A DNA stretch of 64,000 bases. It comes from Panopea generosa. Its lineage: Eukaryota > Mollusca > Bivalvia > Adapedonta > Hiatellidae. The notes beneath the pieces were generated by a model. It worked only from the letters and a program-made list of their open reading frames with translations, was not told the DNA's origin and searched no databases. Made by a program: the position numbers and the translations under genes. Position 1 is the first letter of the stretch. Each line of letters begins with the position of its first letter. Shown here one piece after another: positions 10,884 to 23,566 of the stretch. The stretch is taken from assembly GCA_029582155.1 (NCBI GenBank), contig CM055897.1, positions 9,848,482 to 9,912,481 of the forward strand. The letters are read 5' to 3'.

Positions 10884-11782
10884 AGGGCTTTGTATTGCTG
10901 TGATTAATTTTTTCATACAATGTGCTAAATGATCAGTATTTTAGAAATCACTACTGAATATTTGATACTGATACCAGGATTCTGGGCAGTTCAGTGTCAT
11001 TCTAGAATTGTTTGTTTGAACCGCATCGTGGGCGAATAGTTGACATATTATCACTCTGGAAATTGATAGGAATTACAAAACTATTGTATCTTAAAATATA
11101 AACCTGGTCAATGTATGTTTTTTAGCCCTCCTGGACTTTAAAAGCTATTGCCATGACCCCGGCGTTGTTGTCGTCGTCGTCGGTGTCGGCGTCGTCGGCG
11201 TCGTCTGTCAACACCCAGTTAAAACATTTGCGTGTAAGTTTAATATATCTATGCAACCACTCATAGGATGTGAATGAAACATCGCATGTGTGTTCACCAT
11301 CATCAATGGAACACACAGAGATAAGAACCATAATTCTGGGTTGCATTTTGGCACAGTTATGGCCCTTTTTTTACTTAATTTTTCATGTTAAAGATTTTTA
11401 TCAGGTAAGATATCTAAGCAACCACTAATTGGATATGAATGAAACTTCGCATGTGTGTTCACCATCATCGATGGAACACACAGAGACAATAACCATAACT
11501 CGGAGTTGCATTTTGGCAGAGTAATGGCCCTTTTGGACTTAATTTTTCGTATGAAAATACCCAGGTAAAACATTTGCGTTTAGTTGTGTTTGCCTCCGAT
11601 CTCAATCTCTGCATGGGTGGTGAGTTTTATCCCATCAGTGAGCTTTGTTGTCTTCTGACAACTCTTGTTTTCCCTTTATAATTGCATATCTTGAACCAGT
11701 AAAATTTTGAGCCCAGACACATGCTGCAGATTTTTTTTTTTTCACAATGTTTTGGACATAAATGTTACAATGAAGCCCTATA
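10884..11782. mobile_element. Short ITR element, copy 1 (ends lost, interrupted)
   Basis: 10884-11123 and 11673-11782 match, in order, the body of the elements at 31541-32011 and 63091-63551. Shared markers include AGGGCTTTGTATTGC, TCTGGAAATTGATAGG, TTTATAATTGCATAT and GACATAAATGTTACAATG. Neither terminal inverted repeat remains: the left side abuts the SINE and the right side diverges after AGCCCTATA. An unrelated repeat of about 550 bp sits in the middle. Confidence 0.85.
11124..11672 (-). mobile_element. Bivalve-type interspersed repeat inserted in the ITR element
   Basis: On the minus strand it begins CAAGAGTTGTCAGAAGACAA, contains AAAAGGGCCATTACTCTGCC and ends near a GAC-trinucleotide run and AGTCCAGGAGGGC. 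It holds two tandem copies (offset about 165 bp; CAACCACT at 11254 and 11419) of a segment with GTGTGTTCACCATCATC. From memory, such sequence is very common in bivalve assemblies. The minus-strand frame rich in Asp and Ala at 11122-11346 comes from the GAC run and is not a protein. I cannot assign a transposon class. Confidence 0.7.
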
Positions 11783-11996
11783 GTTCAATACATTAAACTT
11801 AACGGCTCTTAATACCAGGGGAGATAACTCAAACATGGGATAACGTATTAATGGTTAAGGAGTTATACATGGAGTATTGTGTGCCTGATAGTCATTATTT
11901 AAGCTATTGAATTATATTTATACACAATGAGTCATTGCATGATGTGGAACGCTTTTGATTGCAGTACCCTTCTTAATATATCTAATATATATATAT

Positions 11997-12208
11997 CATA
12001 TAAAGCTATCAGTTCATGCATGTACATCTGTCCGTCCAGTCCAGATGCCAGATGTGTTGCATGTAAATCCATAGTATATAAGCCATGGTCGATACCAAAT
12101 TTATTGGTTTGGCAGAGGCCTTGATATTGTGTCTATGATTTGCATTGTAGCCAGGCGCGCTCGCCGTAGTCTGGTCCGTACATTTATGTCTTCGTTATTC
12201 ACAAATAG
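11997..12208. repeat. Dispersed repeat family B, copy 1
   Basis: Closely similar to 26250-26454. Shared stretches include TTTATTGGTTTGGCAGAGGC, TTGATATTGTGTCTATG and GGCGCGCTCGCCGTAGTCTG. GGCGCGCTCGCC is almost self-complementary. Both copies end at TTATTCACAAATA and run into simple AT-rich or CT/TA sequence. No coding frame is shared. Confidence 0.85.
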
Positions 12209-12309
12209 TTATAAATATATATAAATACTATTTTTTGGTTTGCTGGTATGATACACGGGCACCGATTGCCTCTCTATATCCCTTTCTTACTTTCTCTGCT
12301 GTCAAGAAA

Positions 12310-12310
12310 C

Positions 12311-12362
<52 letters not shown>

Positions 12363-12420
12363 CGTCCGTCCGTCCGTCCGTCCGTCCGTCCGTCCGTCCG
12401 TCCGTCCGTCTGTCCGTACG
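12310..12420. repeat. Compound microsatellite (CTGT)n then (CCGT)n
   Basis: About 12 CTGT units switch to about 15 CCGT units, a C/T difference at one position of the tetramer. Open frames on both strands here are artefacts of a 4-bp period. Confidence 0.97.
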
Positions 12421-12481
12421 TCTGGAGCAGCACTTGTGGGTTGAGTTGCCAGTACAGAATGGACTTGTGGGGTTTTTTGGT

Positions 12482-12512
12482 ACTTGTGGGGTGCAATGTT
12501 CACCCCACAAGT
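12482..12512. other. Perfect 12-bp hairpin
   Basis: ACTTGTGGGGTG is followed after a 7-base loop (CAATGTT) by its exact reverse complement CACCCCACAAGT. Further ACTTGTGGGG-like words lie just to the left (around 12432 and 12462). It lies between the two mirrored tetranucleotide arrays. Confidence 0.8.
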
Positions 12513-12740
12513 GCGAATACCCGTGCAAATGGCATTGTGGGGTTAATTTAATTTTCTTCACATTTTTCTTTTACTTTTTTTTCACCTTTTTTTCATTCTT
12601 TTTTAGTGTCATTAGGGTTGGATCTCAAGGTTTGTGTCATATTAGGGTTAGAAAGAAAATAGTTTTTGTTTTGTTTTATGAAAAAAAAGATGTTTTATAA
12701 CATATCAAAACCTCAACCCACAACATCACTTCCACAAGAA

Positions 12741-12777
12741 CGTCCGTCCGTCCGTCTGTCCGTCCGTCCGTCTTTCC

Positions 12778-12856
<79 letters not shown>
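12741..12856. repeat. Compound microsatellite (CCGT)n then (CTGT)n
   Basis: A short CCGT run (with some CTGT and CTTT) is followed by about 20 CTGT units. The order is the mirror of the array at 12310-12420. Confidence 0.97.
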
Positions 12857-12857
<1 letters not shown>

Positions 12858-15025
12858 TCAGACAGTCGGACGAAGGATAAAAATGCGATTAGAAAAGTTA
12901 ACTTGTATGAAAATCGGCAATGTTTGATATAGAAATTGAGTTTCGTGATAACACAATATTATTGTCTTCTGTCTTTATTTTGGTAAGAAAGCGTTTAATA
13001 ACGCTTGATTTTTTTATTGAGCGTTTAACATTACTTTGCATTTTTGTGATTTATTAACCATTTGCATGCAATATATCATAAACGCAACACAATTCCTAGT
13101 GAATTCATCCCGGTGTAAAATAATTCGCAGCAAAATGCAATATATATAAAACAAATGAACTTTACTTTGCTATTTGGAAGACAATTGACATATGCAGGCG
13201 ACATTTGTGGCTATTAAATAAACGTTGCGGGTAATGTAATAGCTTTGCTATTATATAACACGACAGCGTAACTAAATGAGATCTGAATTTATATTACATC
13301 TTACATTTGTTGTAGAAATCAGTATCGTCTTTTTACCCATGTGAGACAAGTGGGCACAGTTAAGATTATCTCGCCCCCACGTACACGGAACAACAACAAA
13401 TGAAACTTCCGATTTTATACATACATTTTAATGTTATAAAACTTAATAAGAAATGTTAACTGACCTACATCATTTTGGGCGAAAAAGTGTAGAGCAACCC
13501 CAACTGTAACAAAGAGGTCATTTATAACAGGGCCAAGGTTTAAACATTGAGGTGTGAAGATATATAAGACTATACAGAAATCAAAATATTTATTTATTCT
13601 TAAGTTTGTATTTGATGATTTATTTGGAAATTAAGACACCCTCAAGGCAAGCTAATCACCAACGATTTAAAATAAATCATTTTAAAAATAACAATACGTG
13701 TTCGATAAGAAAATCATATGGCTCGAGAGCCTTGAGAAAAAAATCCATATAATTATGTATATAAAAAGTTAATTTTGTAGAAAAAAATGCTGCTTTCATT
13801 TAAATAAACGCTCCGTACACATTACAATTTCTACTTGATGTTTGGTACTCATTGCAAGTAGCGATGTTCCTTAGAATTTTTTACTTGATGTTCGATTCAC
13901 CCCAGAACGCAAATGTATGTAGTCTGGCTATTGTTAACTAATGTACAAAGATTCATTACATATGTTTTACTACATTTACATGTTGCTTGAGTGGGCGGTC
14001 ATCCTATGTTTCCCAACACACAGTTACAGCGCTCATATTGCCTGATTGTTCAAGACCGTTGTCTGTAAAATCCACACCTACGGTAGATTGAAATTAATCG
14101 TTTTTATTTTGGAAACAATCGTGATCAAAATATAATTAAATTCATAAATATTTGACTGCGACCTTTGAATTTCCCCTCGAAACGGAAACATAAAACCGGA
14201 TAAATCATTTTCCGAAATACATTTATTATCTACGAGGTGAACCACCACGCCTGCAATTACCATTTAATATTAAAACAATGATACATAACGGCTTATCGCT
14301 ATCAAAAGTTCGTAATATATATTCCCGTATCGATAAAAACGTTATAAAGCTGAAAGTAACATCTTACGTAAGTCGTCCATATTGTGTTGTTAGTTTGACC
14401 GTTTGCAAGCGTTAGGTCAACCTTTCATTTGTACCACTGACACACAATGCATAGCCTAAATAATATATCGGTTACTGTAGGCGCCAAATTTACGTCTAAA
14501 CCATCCACCACAAAGACATTCAGTATATACCATAATGAAATAGTATCCAGTATATAGCGATGCTTTTTTGGTGTGAAAGGTTAAACATTCCATGTAAAGC
14601 CAAATTTAAGGAAACATATGTTTGACTTGAGACGTAAAACTCAATGTCAATGACCACAAACAGTCAGCATGGGCACAACTAATCGATCATTATCAGGAGA
14701 GTAGCGTGACAACTTTGCAATTTTCTCAGCGCAGGGTGTGCGAGTGTGGTTCAACGTCCACTTGTGGGAACACATACAGAAGGGTTGACATAGTCTGTAA
14801 AACAAACCAAGTTCTCCCGATTTGGTCCATTAAATAACAATGTTGGGAAAGACACATTTCAGCACGTTGATTGGTCAATTGCTTTAAGAAAATATTGAGT
14901 GACGTCGCAGTTTAGTAACCGTTCATTTCCTATGAATTGTGGGACAGGCATAGAATTCCCTGCTTTTTTCATTAGGATTCAATAGACATGGATCGGGAGA
15001 TATCAGGTTCTGGGATAGACTAAAA
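12857..15025. other. AT-rich, nothing recognised
   Basis: About 2.2 kb without a supported gene. Near 14870-14920 it holds an ATTGGTCA word and a TGACGTCG word, which resemble CCAAT-box and CRE-type sites, but no transcript evidence accompanies them. Confidence 0.55.
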
Positions 15026-15978
15026 AACCACACACATTCTCAGGAAAGTATATATAAAGAATACACACGTGATACTATACAAACCACACACATTCTCAGG
15101 TAAGTATATATAAAGAACAAACACGTGACACTATACAAACTTCACACGTTCTCGGGTAAGTATATATAAACAATAAACACGTGACACTGTACACACCACA
15201 CACATTCTCAGGTAAGTATATATAACGAATAAACACCTGATTCTATACAAACCACACACATTCTCAGGAAAGTATATATAGCGAATAAACACGCGATACT
15301 GAATAAACCACACACAATATCTGGTTACATGTAGCATATATAACGAATAAACACGTGATTCTATACAAACCACACACAATCTCAGATAAGTATATAAAAA
15401 GAATTAACATGTGATACTATACAAACCACACAAATTCCCAGGTAAATATATATAACGAATAAACACATGATACTATACAAACCACACACATTCTCAGGTA
15501 AGTATATATAACGAATAAACACATGATACTATACAAACCACACACATTCTCAGGTAAGTATATATAACGAATAAACACATGATACTATACAAACCACACA
15601 CATTCCCAGGTAAGTATATATAACGAATAAACACATGATACTATACAAACCACACACATTCTCAGGTAAGTATATATAACGAATAAACACATGATACTAT
15701 ACAAACCACACACATTTTCAGGTAAGTATATATAACAAATAAACACATGATACTATACAAACCACACAAATTCTCAGGTAAATATATATATAACGGATAA
15801 ACACGTGATACTGTAAAACCACACACATTCTCAGGTAATTATCTATAAAGATGAACACGTGATACTATACAAACCACACACATTCTCAGGTAAGCATATA
15901 TAACGAATAAACACCTGACATTATACAAGCCATACACATTCTCAGGTAAGCATATATAACGAATAAACACGTGATACA
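15026..15978. repeat. 56-bp tandem array
   Basis: About 17 copies of a 56-bp unit. Unit parts in order: CAGGTAAGTATATATAACG, AATAAACAC, (A/G)TGATACTATACAAACC, ACACACATTCT. Central copies (about 15460-15770) are almost identical and outer ones are diverged. Each unit carries a perfect splice-donor-like CAGGTAAGT, a TATATATAA word and an E-box-like CACRTG (CACGTG in outer units, CACATG in central ones). I infer these are chance properties of the unit unless transcript data show otherwise. Confidence 0.95.
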
Positions 15979-16835
15979 TTTAATGACATTGTAGAAGCCA
16001 GGGCAGCAGAGAAAATATTAATTATGGTACAACCACACGGAAATAAGGACGACTATAGCGCATGTCCGTTTGAAACTTCGCCAACATTGAGTACCCAGGA
16101 TTTAATAAGAAAACGTGATGACCATGTTTAAAAATGGCAAAGGACAAAACATGGAGTACGCTGTGGAATTAAAGGACCATAGCTTCATTTATTTTTTAAC
16201 ACATATCATAATAATGTGACAGCGATCCGCCATCGTACGAGGCTTATAAATAACATCACCATCATATTGAGCTAATAATAAACAATGACGCATTAAAGTA
16301 TTAAAATCAATGTAGTGCAGTTGCTTGGTTATTGCGGTAATAGAATTTGTAATAGCGACAGAAGATATTTTATTAATGAAGAGATTACGTTTACTCTTGT
16401 TCACACTAACAGTGTTACTGAAAGTGTCATTTCGTTGAATGAAACTCAGCACGAATAGAAAGACGGGATCTTCTTATTGACTACTTCGAGGGAAATATGC
16501 CAATATAACGGGTACTTATAAGGCCCTGTGGTTCTATTTATAATTCATATACCAGAAGCCATTGCGAATAATCATAGCATTATCACATCTACATAACAAT
16601 AACAGCTTTATCAAGTTTAGGTACGTATCGGGTGAAGGTAAAGGTATGTAACGGACAGCTTACACTGTCAAAACGTGAATGGCTGAAAACAAACAAATGA
16701 ATGAATGAATGAAAGGGGCTTTACGGCGTACCAACACATTATAGGTTATTTTACACCGACAAGAAGGACTATTCCATGTTCACTCTGTATGTTATTAATA
16801 AACCGATAAAAAAGCATATACACAAATGAATATGC
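15979..16835. other. AT-rich with a short dispersed-repeat motif
   Basis: Mostly unrecognised. 16708-16790 (GGGGCTTTACGGCGTACCA, then CACATTATAGG) resembles a short interspersed sequence that I recall from other molluscan DNA. A few (TGAA)n units precede it. Confidence 0.45.
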
Positions 16836-17131
16836 AGAATGAACCTTAAACCTTTATACCTTCAGAACTGCAGAGTTTCAGAGAATTATATCGTATATCA
16901 AATTGTCGCTTCTTACGACATGCATGAGCCAAAGTGATCCTATTCTTGCTATCTCTAACGTGGCTCCCTGAAACCACACATGGGTTGGTAATTTAACCAC
17001 ACTTATGAACATGACAAAAAATGGTAAAATGAACATGTCAACCATTCGGAGGATTCCTACTCATCTGCAGAGATCGACAGTCATTATATTCTTAGCCGGA
17101 CCCAAACGGGCTGCTAAAACATGATAAAATA
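16836..17131. repeat. Diverged dispersed repeat, copy 2
   Basis: Partner of 5476-5712. It is longer by about 60 bp in the middle. It contains GACATGCATGAGCCAAAGTG and GGAGGATTCCTACTCATCTG. Class unknown. Confidence 0.6.
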
Positions 17132-17952
17132 ATGATTTGCAACCTCAGAACTAGTAATTAAATATACAAAGCGACATAACTATTTATTTGCAGTTCTATC
17201 AAAATAACCTCCGGTGAGGATCCCATCCCTATCCACACAAGTACGAGGGGGACAACCAATACCAACCCCCGGACGTATACTCAAAAACTCATTTAGGAAC
17301 GCCCCTGTTTGTTGAAACAATTTAAAGAGTAAAAACTAAGTAACAAAGACATCTTCACATGCATCATGGAAAGATGACAAAAGTCTGTGCTACGCTTATA
17401 CGTAATTGATATTCCGATGTGGATAAATGCTGCATGTGCATAACGACATTTGTGGTTTGTCGTTACATAGACACTATCAAATATTTGAATAATGTAAAAC
17501 AAAATGTCGGATTGTAAGTCAGCACAAGTTTCAATTCTGTTTTATCTGCATGACTGTATCAATACTTAACCGAGGAATAAAGGAATGGAATATGGTGATA
17601 AAATACATGTACCATACTCTATTATTTATACATATACTTGTAGTTAATTTGCATTCCTATAGGACAGTATACAGCTTAGGTAAGCTGGTTACGGGGGCAG
17701 ATCAAGACTAAGTTTGAATATGGTGAGCATTTTCCTAATGGGCAATTTATTTTGCAATTTTGAATCAGTGAAACCATCGTTAAGATAAAGCTATTTTTAA
17801 TTAAAACAATATCCTCTGAAGGCAGGTGAAATTTTTGTCTTTGAATGTAAATATTGGATGACATCTCTCAAAAAACCAATTACGGAAATGTTGTTAAACA
17901 TGCTGTGATTCTCATCAAATAAAGATGTATTGCAAACGGCCTCAACAATTTA
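17132..17952. other. AT-rich, nothing recognised
   Basis: No supported gene or repeat. Confidence 0.55.
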
Positions 17953-19597
17953 TTGAAAAGAATTATGCAGGTCAGCAAAGAACCATCCACTCAAACACCC
18001 TCACACAAGTACGTACTCCAAGCTCACATAAGTACACAATCCACTCTCACACAAGTACACACTCCAAGCTCACATAAATACACCCTCCACTCTCACACAA
18101 TAACGTACTCCCATCTCACACAAGTACATACTCCCCTCTCACACAAGTACACACTCCCATCTCACACAAAAACAAACTCCCCTCCAACACAAGTACATAC
18201 TCCAAGCTCACATAAGTACACACTCCACTCTCAAACAATAGCATAATCCCATCTCACACAAGTACATACTCCCCTCCAACACAAGTACATACTCCAAGCT
18301 CACATAAGTACACTATCCACTCTCACACAATAACATACTCCCATCTCACACAAGTTCATACTCCCCTCTAACACAAGTACATACTCCAAGCTCACATAAG
18401 TTCACAGTCTACTCTCAGACAATAACATACTCCCATCTCACACAAGTACATACTCCAAGCTCACATAAGTACACACTCCACTCTCACACAATAACATACT
18501 CCCTCTCTCACACAATAACATACTCCCATCTCACACAAGTACATATTCCCCTCCAACACAAGTACATACTCCAACCTCACATAAGTACACACTCCAATCT
18601 CACACAATAACCTAGTCCCATCTCACACAAGTACATACTCCCCTCCAACACAAGCACATACTCCCACTCTCACACAAATACACACTCCTTCTCTCACTCA
18701 AGTACATTTTCCTCGTCACACACAAGTATATACTCCAGTCTCACACAAGTACATACTCTCCCTCTCATACAAGCACATAATCCCACTCTCACACAAATAC
18801 ACACTCCCTCTCTCACACAAGTACATACTCCTCGTCACACACAAGTATATACTCCAGTATCACACAGGTACATACTCTCCCTCTCACACAAGCACATACT
18901 CCCACTCTCACACAAATACACACTCCCTCTCTCACTCAAGTACATACTCCTTGTCAAACACAAGTATATACTCTCCCTCTCACACAAGCACATACTCCCA
19001 CTCTCACACAAATACACACTCCCTCTCTCACTCAAGTACATACTCCTCATCACACACAAGTATATACTCCAGTCTCACACAAGTACATACTCCTCGTCAC
19101 ACACAAGTATATACTCCAGTCTCGCACAAGTACATACTCTCCCTCTCACACAAACACATACTCCCACTCTCACACAAGTACACACTCCCTCTCGCACTCA
19201 AGTACATACTCCTTGTCAAACACAAGTATATACTCCAGTCTTACACAAGTACATACTCTCCCTCTCACACAAGCACATACTCCCACTCTCACACAAATAC
19301 ACACTCCCTCTCCCACTCAAGTACATACTCCTCATCACACACAAGTATATACTCCAGTCTCACACAAGTACATACTCCTCGACACACACAAGTATATACT
19401 CCCCTCTCACACAAGTACATACTCCTTGTCAAACACAAGTATATACTCCAGTCTCGCACAAGTACATACTCTCCCTCTCACACAAGCACATACTCCCACT
19501 TTCACACAAGTACACACTCCCTCTCCCACTCAAGTACATACTCCTTGTCAAACACAAGTATATACTCCAGTCTCACACAAGTACATACTCTCCCTCT

Positions 19598-21930
19598 CAC
19601 ACAAGCACATAATCCCACTCTCACACAAATACACACTCCCTCTCTCACTCAAGTACATACTCCTCATCACACACAAGTATATACTCAAGTCTCACACAAG
19701 TACATACTCCTCGTCACACACACGTATATACTCCAGTCTCGCACAAGTACATACTCTCCCTCTCACACAAGCACATACTCCCACTCTCACACAATTACAC
19801 ACTCCCTCTCTCACACAAGTACATACTCCTCATCTCAAACAAGTACATACTCCCCTCTCACACAAGTACAAACTCCCTGTCTCAAAGAAGTACATACTCC
19901 CCGTCTCACACAAGTACATACTCCCCTCTCACACATGTTCATACTCCGTATCTCGCACAAGTACGCAATCCCCGTCTCAAACATGTACATATTCCCCCTC
20001 TCACACTAGTACATAATCCCCGATTCACAAAAGAACATACTCCCCGTTTCACACAAGTACACACTCCTCATCTTAAACAAGTACATACTCCCCTCTCACA
20101 CAAGTACAAACTCCCTGTCTCAAAGAAGTACATACTCTCCGTCTCACACAAGTACATACTCCCCTTTCACACATGTTCATACTCCGTATCTCGCACAAAT
20201 ACGCATTCCCCGTCTCAAACATGTACATATTCCCCCTCTCACACATTTCTCATCTCACGCAAGTACACACTCTCCGTCTCACACATGCACATATTCCCCC
20301 TCTCACGCAAGTACATAATCCTTGTCAAACACAATTACACACTCCTCATCTCACACAAGTACATACCCCCTTCTCACACAAGCACATAATCCCACTCTCA
20401 CACAAATACACACTCCCTCTCTCACTCAAGTACATACTCCTCATCACACACAAGTATATACTCCAGTCTCACACAAGTACATACTCCTCGTCACACACAA
20501 GTATATACTCCAGTCTCGCACAAGTACATACTCTCCCTCTCACACAAGCAAATACTCCCACTCTCACACAATTACACACTCCCTCTCTCACACAAGTACA
20601 TACTCCTCATCTTAAACAAGTACATACTCCCCTCTCACACAAGTACAAACTCCCTGTCTCAAAGAAGTACATACTCCCCGTCTCACACAAGTACATACTC
20701 CCCTCTCACACATGTTCATACTCCGTATCTCGCACAACTACGCAATCCCCGTCTCAAACATGTACATATTCCCCCTCTCACACTAGTACATAATCCCCGA
20801 TTCACAAAAGAACATACTCCCCGTTTCACACAAGTACACACTCCTCATCTTAAACAAGTACATACTCCCCTCTCACACAAGTACAAACTCCCTGTCTCAA
20901 AGAAGTACATACTCTCCGTCTCACACAAGTACATACTCCCCTCTCACACATGTTCATACTCCGTATCTCGCACAAATACGCATCCCCCGTCTCAAACATG
21001 TACATATTCCCCCCTCTCACACATTTCTCATCTCACGCAAGTACACACTATCCGTCTCACACATGCACATATTCCCCCTCTCACGCAAGTACATAATCCC
21101 CGTTTCACACAATTACACACTCCTCATCTCACACAAGTACATACCCCCTTCTCACACAAGCACATAATCCCACTCTCACACAAATACACACTCCCTCTCT
21201 CACTCAAGTACATACTCCTCATCACACACAAGTATATACTCCAGTCTCACACAAGTACATACTCCTCGTCACACACAAGTATATACTCCAGTCTCGCACA
21301 AGTACATACTTTCCCTCTCACACAAGCACATACTCCCACTCTCACACAATTACACACTCCCTCTCTCACACAAGTACATACTCCTCATCTCAAACAAGTA
21401 CATACTCCCCTCTCACACAAGTACAAACTCCCTGTCTCAAAGAAGTACATACTCCCCGTCTCACACAAGTACATAATCCCCTCTCACACATGTTCATACT
21501 CCGTATCTCGCACAAGTACGCAATCCCCGTCTCAAACATGTACATATTCCCCCTCTCACACTAGTACATAATCCCCGATTCACAAAAGAACATACTCCCC
21601 GTTTCACACAAGTACACACTCCTCATCTTAAACAAGTACATACTCCCCTCTCACACAAGTACAAACTCCCTGTCTCAAAGAAGTACATACTCTCCGTCTC
21701 ACACAAGTACATACTCCCCTCTCACACATGTTCATACTCCGTATCTCGCACAAATACGCATTCCCCGTCTCAAACATGTACATATTCCCCCTCTCACACA
21801 TTTCTCATCTCACGCAAGTACACACTCTCCGTCTCACACATGCACATATTCCCCCTCTCACGCAAGTACATAATCCCCGTTTCACACAATTACACACTCC
21901 TCATCTCACACAAGTACATACCCCCTTCTC
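19598..21930. repeat. 778-bp higher-order repeat, three copies
   Basis: A block of about 34 basic units occurs three times with very few differences. The marker CCGTTTCACACAAGTACACA is at 20044, 20821 and 21599 (offsets 777 and 778). Inside each block a sub-segment of about 240 bp is itself doubled (CATCTTAAACAAGTAC or CATCTCAAACAAGTAC, followed by the AAAGAAGTACATACT part). Confidence 0.88.
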
Positions 21931-22630
21931 ACACAAGTACATACTCCCCATCTCACACAAGTTTATACTCCCTGTCTCACACAAATTCATACTCCCTGCC
22001 TCATACAAGTACACATTTCCCGTCTCACACAAGAACATACTACCCTTCACACACAAGAACATACTCCCCGTCTCACATAAGTACACACTCCCCCTCTCAC
22101 ACAATACAAACTCCCTCTCTCAAACAAGTACATAATCCCCGTTTCACGCAAGAACATACTACCCGTCTCACACAAGTACACACCCCCCCCCCCCTCTCAC
22201 ACAAGAGCATATTTCCCGTCTAACACAAGTTTATACTCCGTGTCTCACACAAGTTTATACTCCCTGTCTCACACAAGTACACATTTCCTGTCTCACGCAA
22301 GAACATACTCCCCGTCTCACACAAGTACACACTCCCCCGCTCACACATTACAAACTCCCTCTCTCACACAAGTACATAATCCCCGTTTCACACAAGAACA
22401 TACTCCCTGTCTCACACAAGAGCATACTCCCCGTCTAACATAAGTTTATATTATACTCCCGGTCTCACACAAGTTTATACTCCCTGTCTCACACAAGTAC
22501 ACATTTCCCGTCTCACGCAATTACATACCCCCCCCCCCCCCTCCCCCACTCTCACACAATACAAACTTCCCGTCTCACACGAGTACATTCCCCCCCCCCC
22601 CCCCCCCCCTCTCACACAATATAAACTCCC

Positions 22631-23380
22631 CGTCTAACACAAGTTTATACTCCCTGTCTCACACAAGTACACATTTCCCGTCTCACGCAAGAACATACTC
22701 CCCCTCTCACACAAGAACATACTCCCTGTCTCACACAAGTACACACTCCCCCTCTCACACAAAACAAACTCCCTCTCTCACACATGTACATAATTCCCGT
22801 TTCACACAAGAACATACTCCCCTTCTAACACAAGTACACACTCCTCCTCTCACACAAGAACATATTCCCCGTCTAACACAAGTTTATACTCCCTGTCTCA
22901 CACAAGTACACATTTCCCGTCTCACGCAAGAACATACTCCCCCTCTCACACAAGAACATACTCCCTGTCTCACACAAGTACACACTCCCCCTCTCACACA
23001 AAACAAACTCCCTCTCTCACACATGTACATAATTCCCGTTTCACACAAGAACATACTCCCCTTCTAACACAAGTACACACTCCTCCTCTCACACAAGAAC
23101 ATATTCCCCGTCTAACACAAGTTTATACTCCCTATCTCACACAAGTTTATACTCCCTGTCTCACACAAGTACACACTCCCCCTCTCACACAAAACAAACT
23201 CCCTCTCTCACACATGTACATAATCCCCGTTTCACACAAGAACATACTCCCCTTCTCACACAAGTACACACTCCCCCTCTCACACAAGAACATATTCCCC
23301 GTCTAACACAAGTTTATATTCCCCGTCTAACACAAGTTTATACTCCCTGTCTCACACAAGTTTATACTCCCTGTCTCACA
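22631..23380. repeat. 239-bp higher-order repeat, about three copies
   Basis: CGTCTAACACAAGTTTATAC starts at 22631, 22870 and about 23109. The first two copies are nearly identical. The third lacks part of the block and then has an extra short repeat of the same words. Confidence 0.85.
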
Positions 23381-23566
23381 CAAGTACATATTTCCCGTCT
23401 CACGCAAGTACATACTCTACCTCTCACACAATACAAACTCCCAATCTCACACAAGTACATACTCCCTCTCGCACACGGGTACCCATTCCCCATCTCACAC
23501 AAGTACACATTACCAGCTCACACAAGTACACTTTCCCGGTCTCACACAACTACATACTCCCCTCTC

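Larger units (their letters stand above)
17953..23566. repeat. Large CA/CT-rich tandem array (unit ~23-24 bp)
   Basis: About 240 copies of a short unit of the type CACACAAGTACATACTCCC, with lengths varying mainly between 21 and 24 bp. The plus strand is nearly free of G. Long frames on the plus strand (up to about 350 codons, rich in His, Thr, Ser and Tyr) and shorter ones on the minus strand are consequences of composition: unit lengths vary and no domain or start context is conserved. Left units are mixed; the centre and right show higher-order repeats. Three poly-C tracts (near 22187, 22529 and 22590) interrupt the right part. Confidence 0.97.

Noticed and set aside
11122-11573. Asp/Ala-rich peptide and its neighbour as small genes
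   Set aside because: Both come from the interspersed repeat at 11124-11672, including its GAC-trinucleotide run and internal duplication.
12228-12932. Ser/Val/Cys-rich or Thr/Asp/Gly-rich repeat proteins on both strands
   Set aside because: Translation of CTGT/CCGT tetranucleotide repeats.
15026-15978. CRISPR-like array
   Set aside because: Units are contiguous with no unique spacers, and the window is eukaryotic. It is a plain tandem repeat.
17953-23500. Plus-strand frames rich in His, Thr, Ser and Tyr, up to about 350 codons
   Set aside because: Products of a G-poor array with units of 21-24 bp. Unit lengths change the frame at random and opposite-strand frames are also open.
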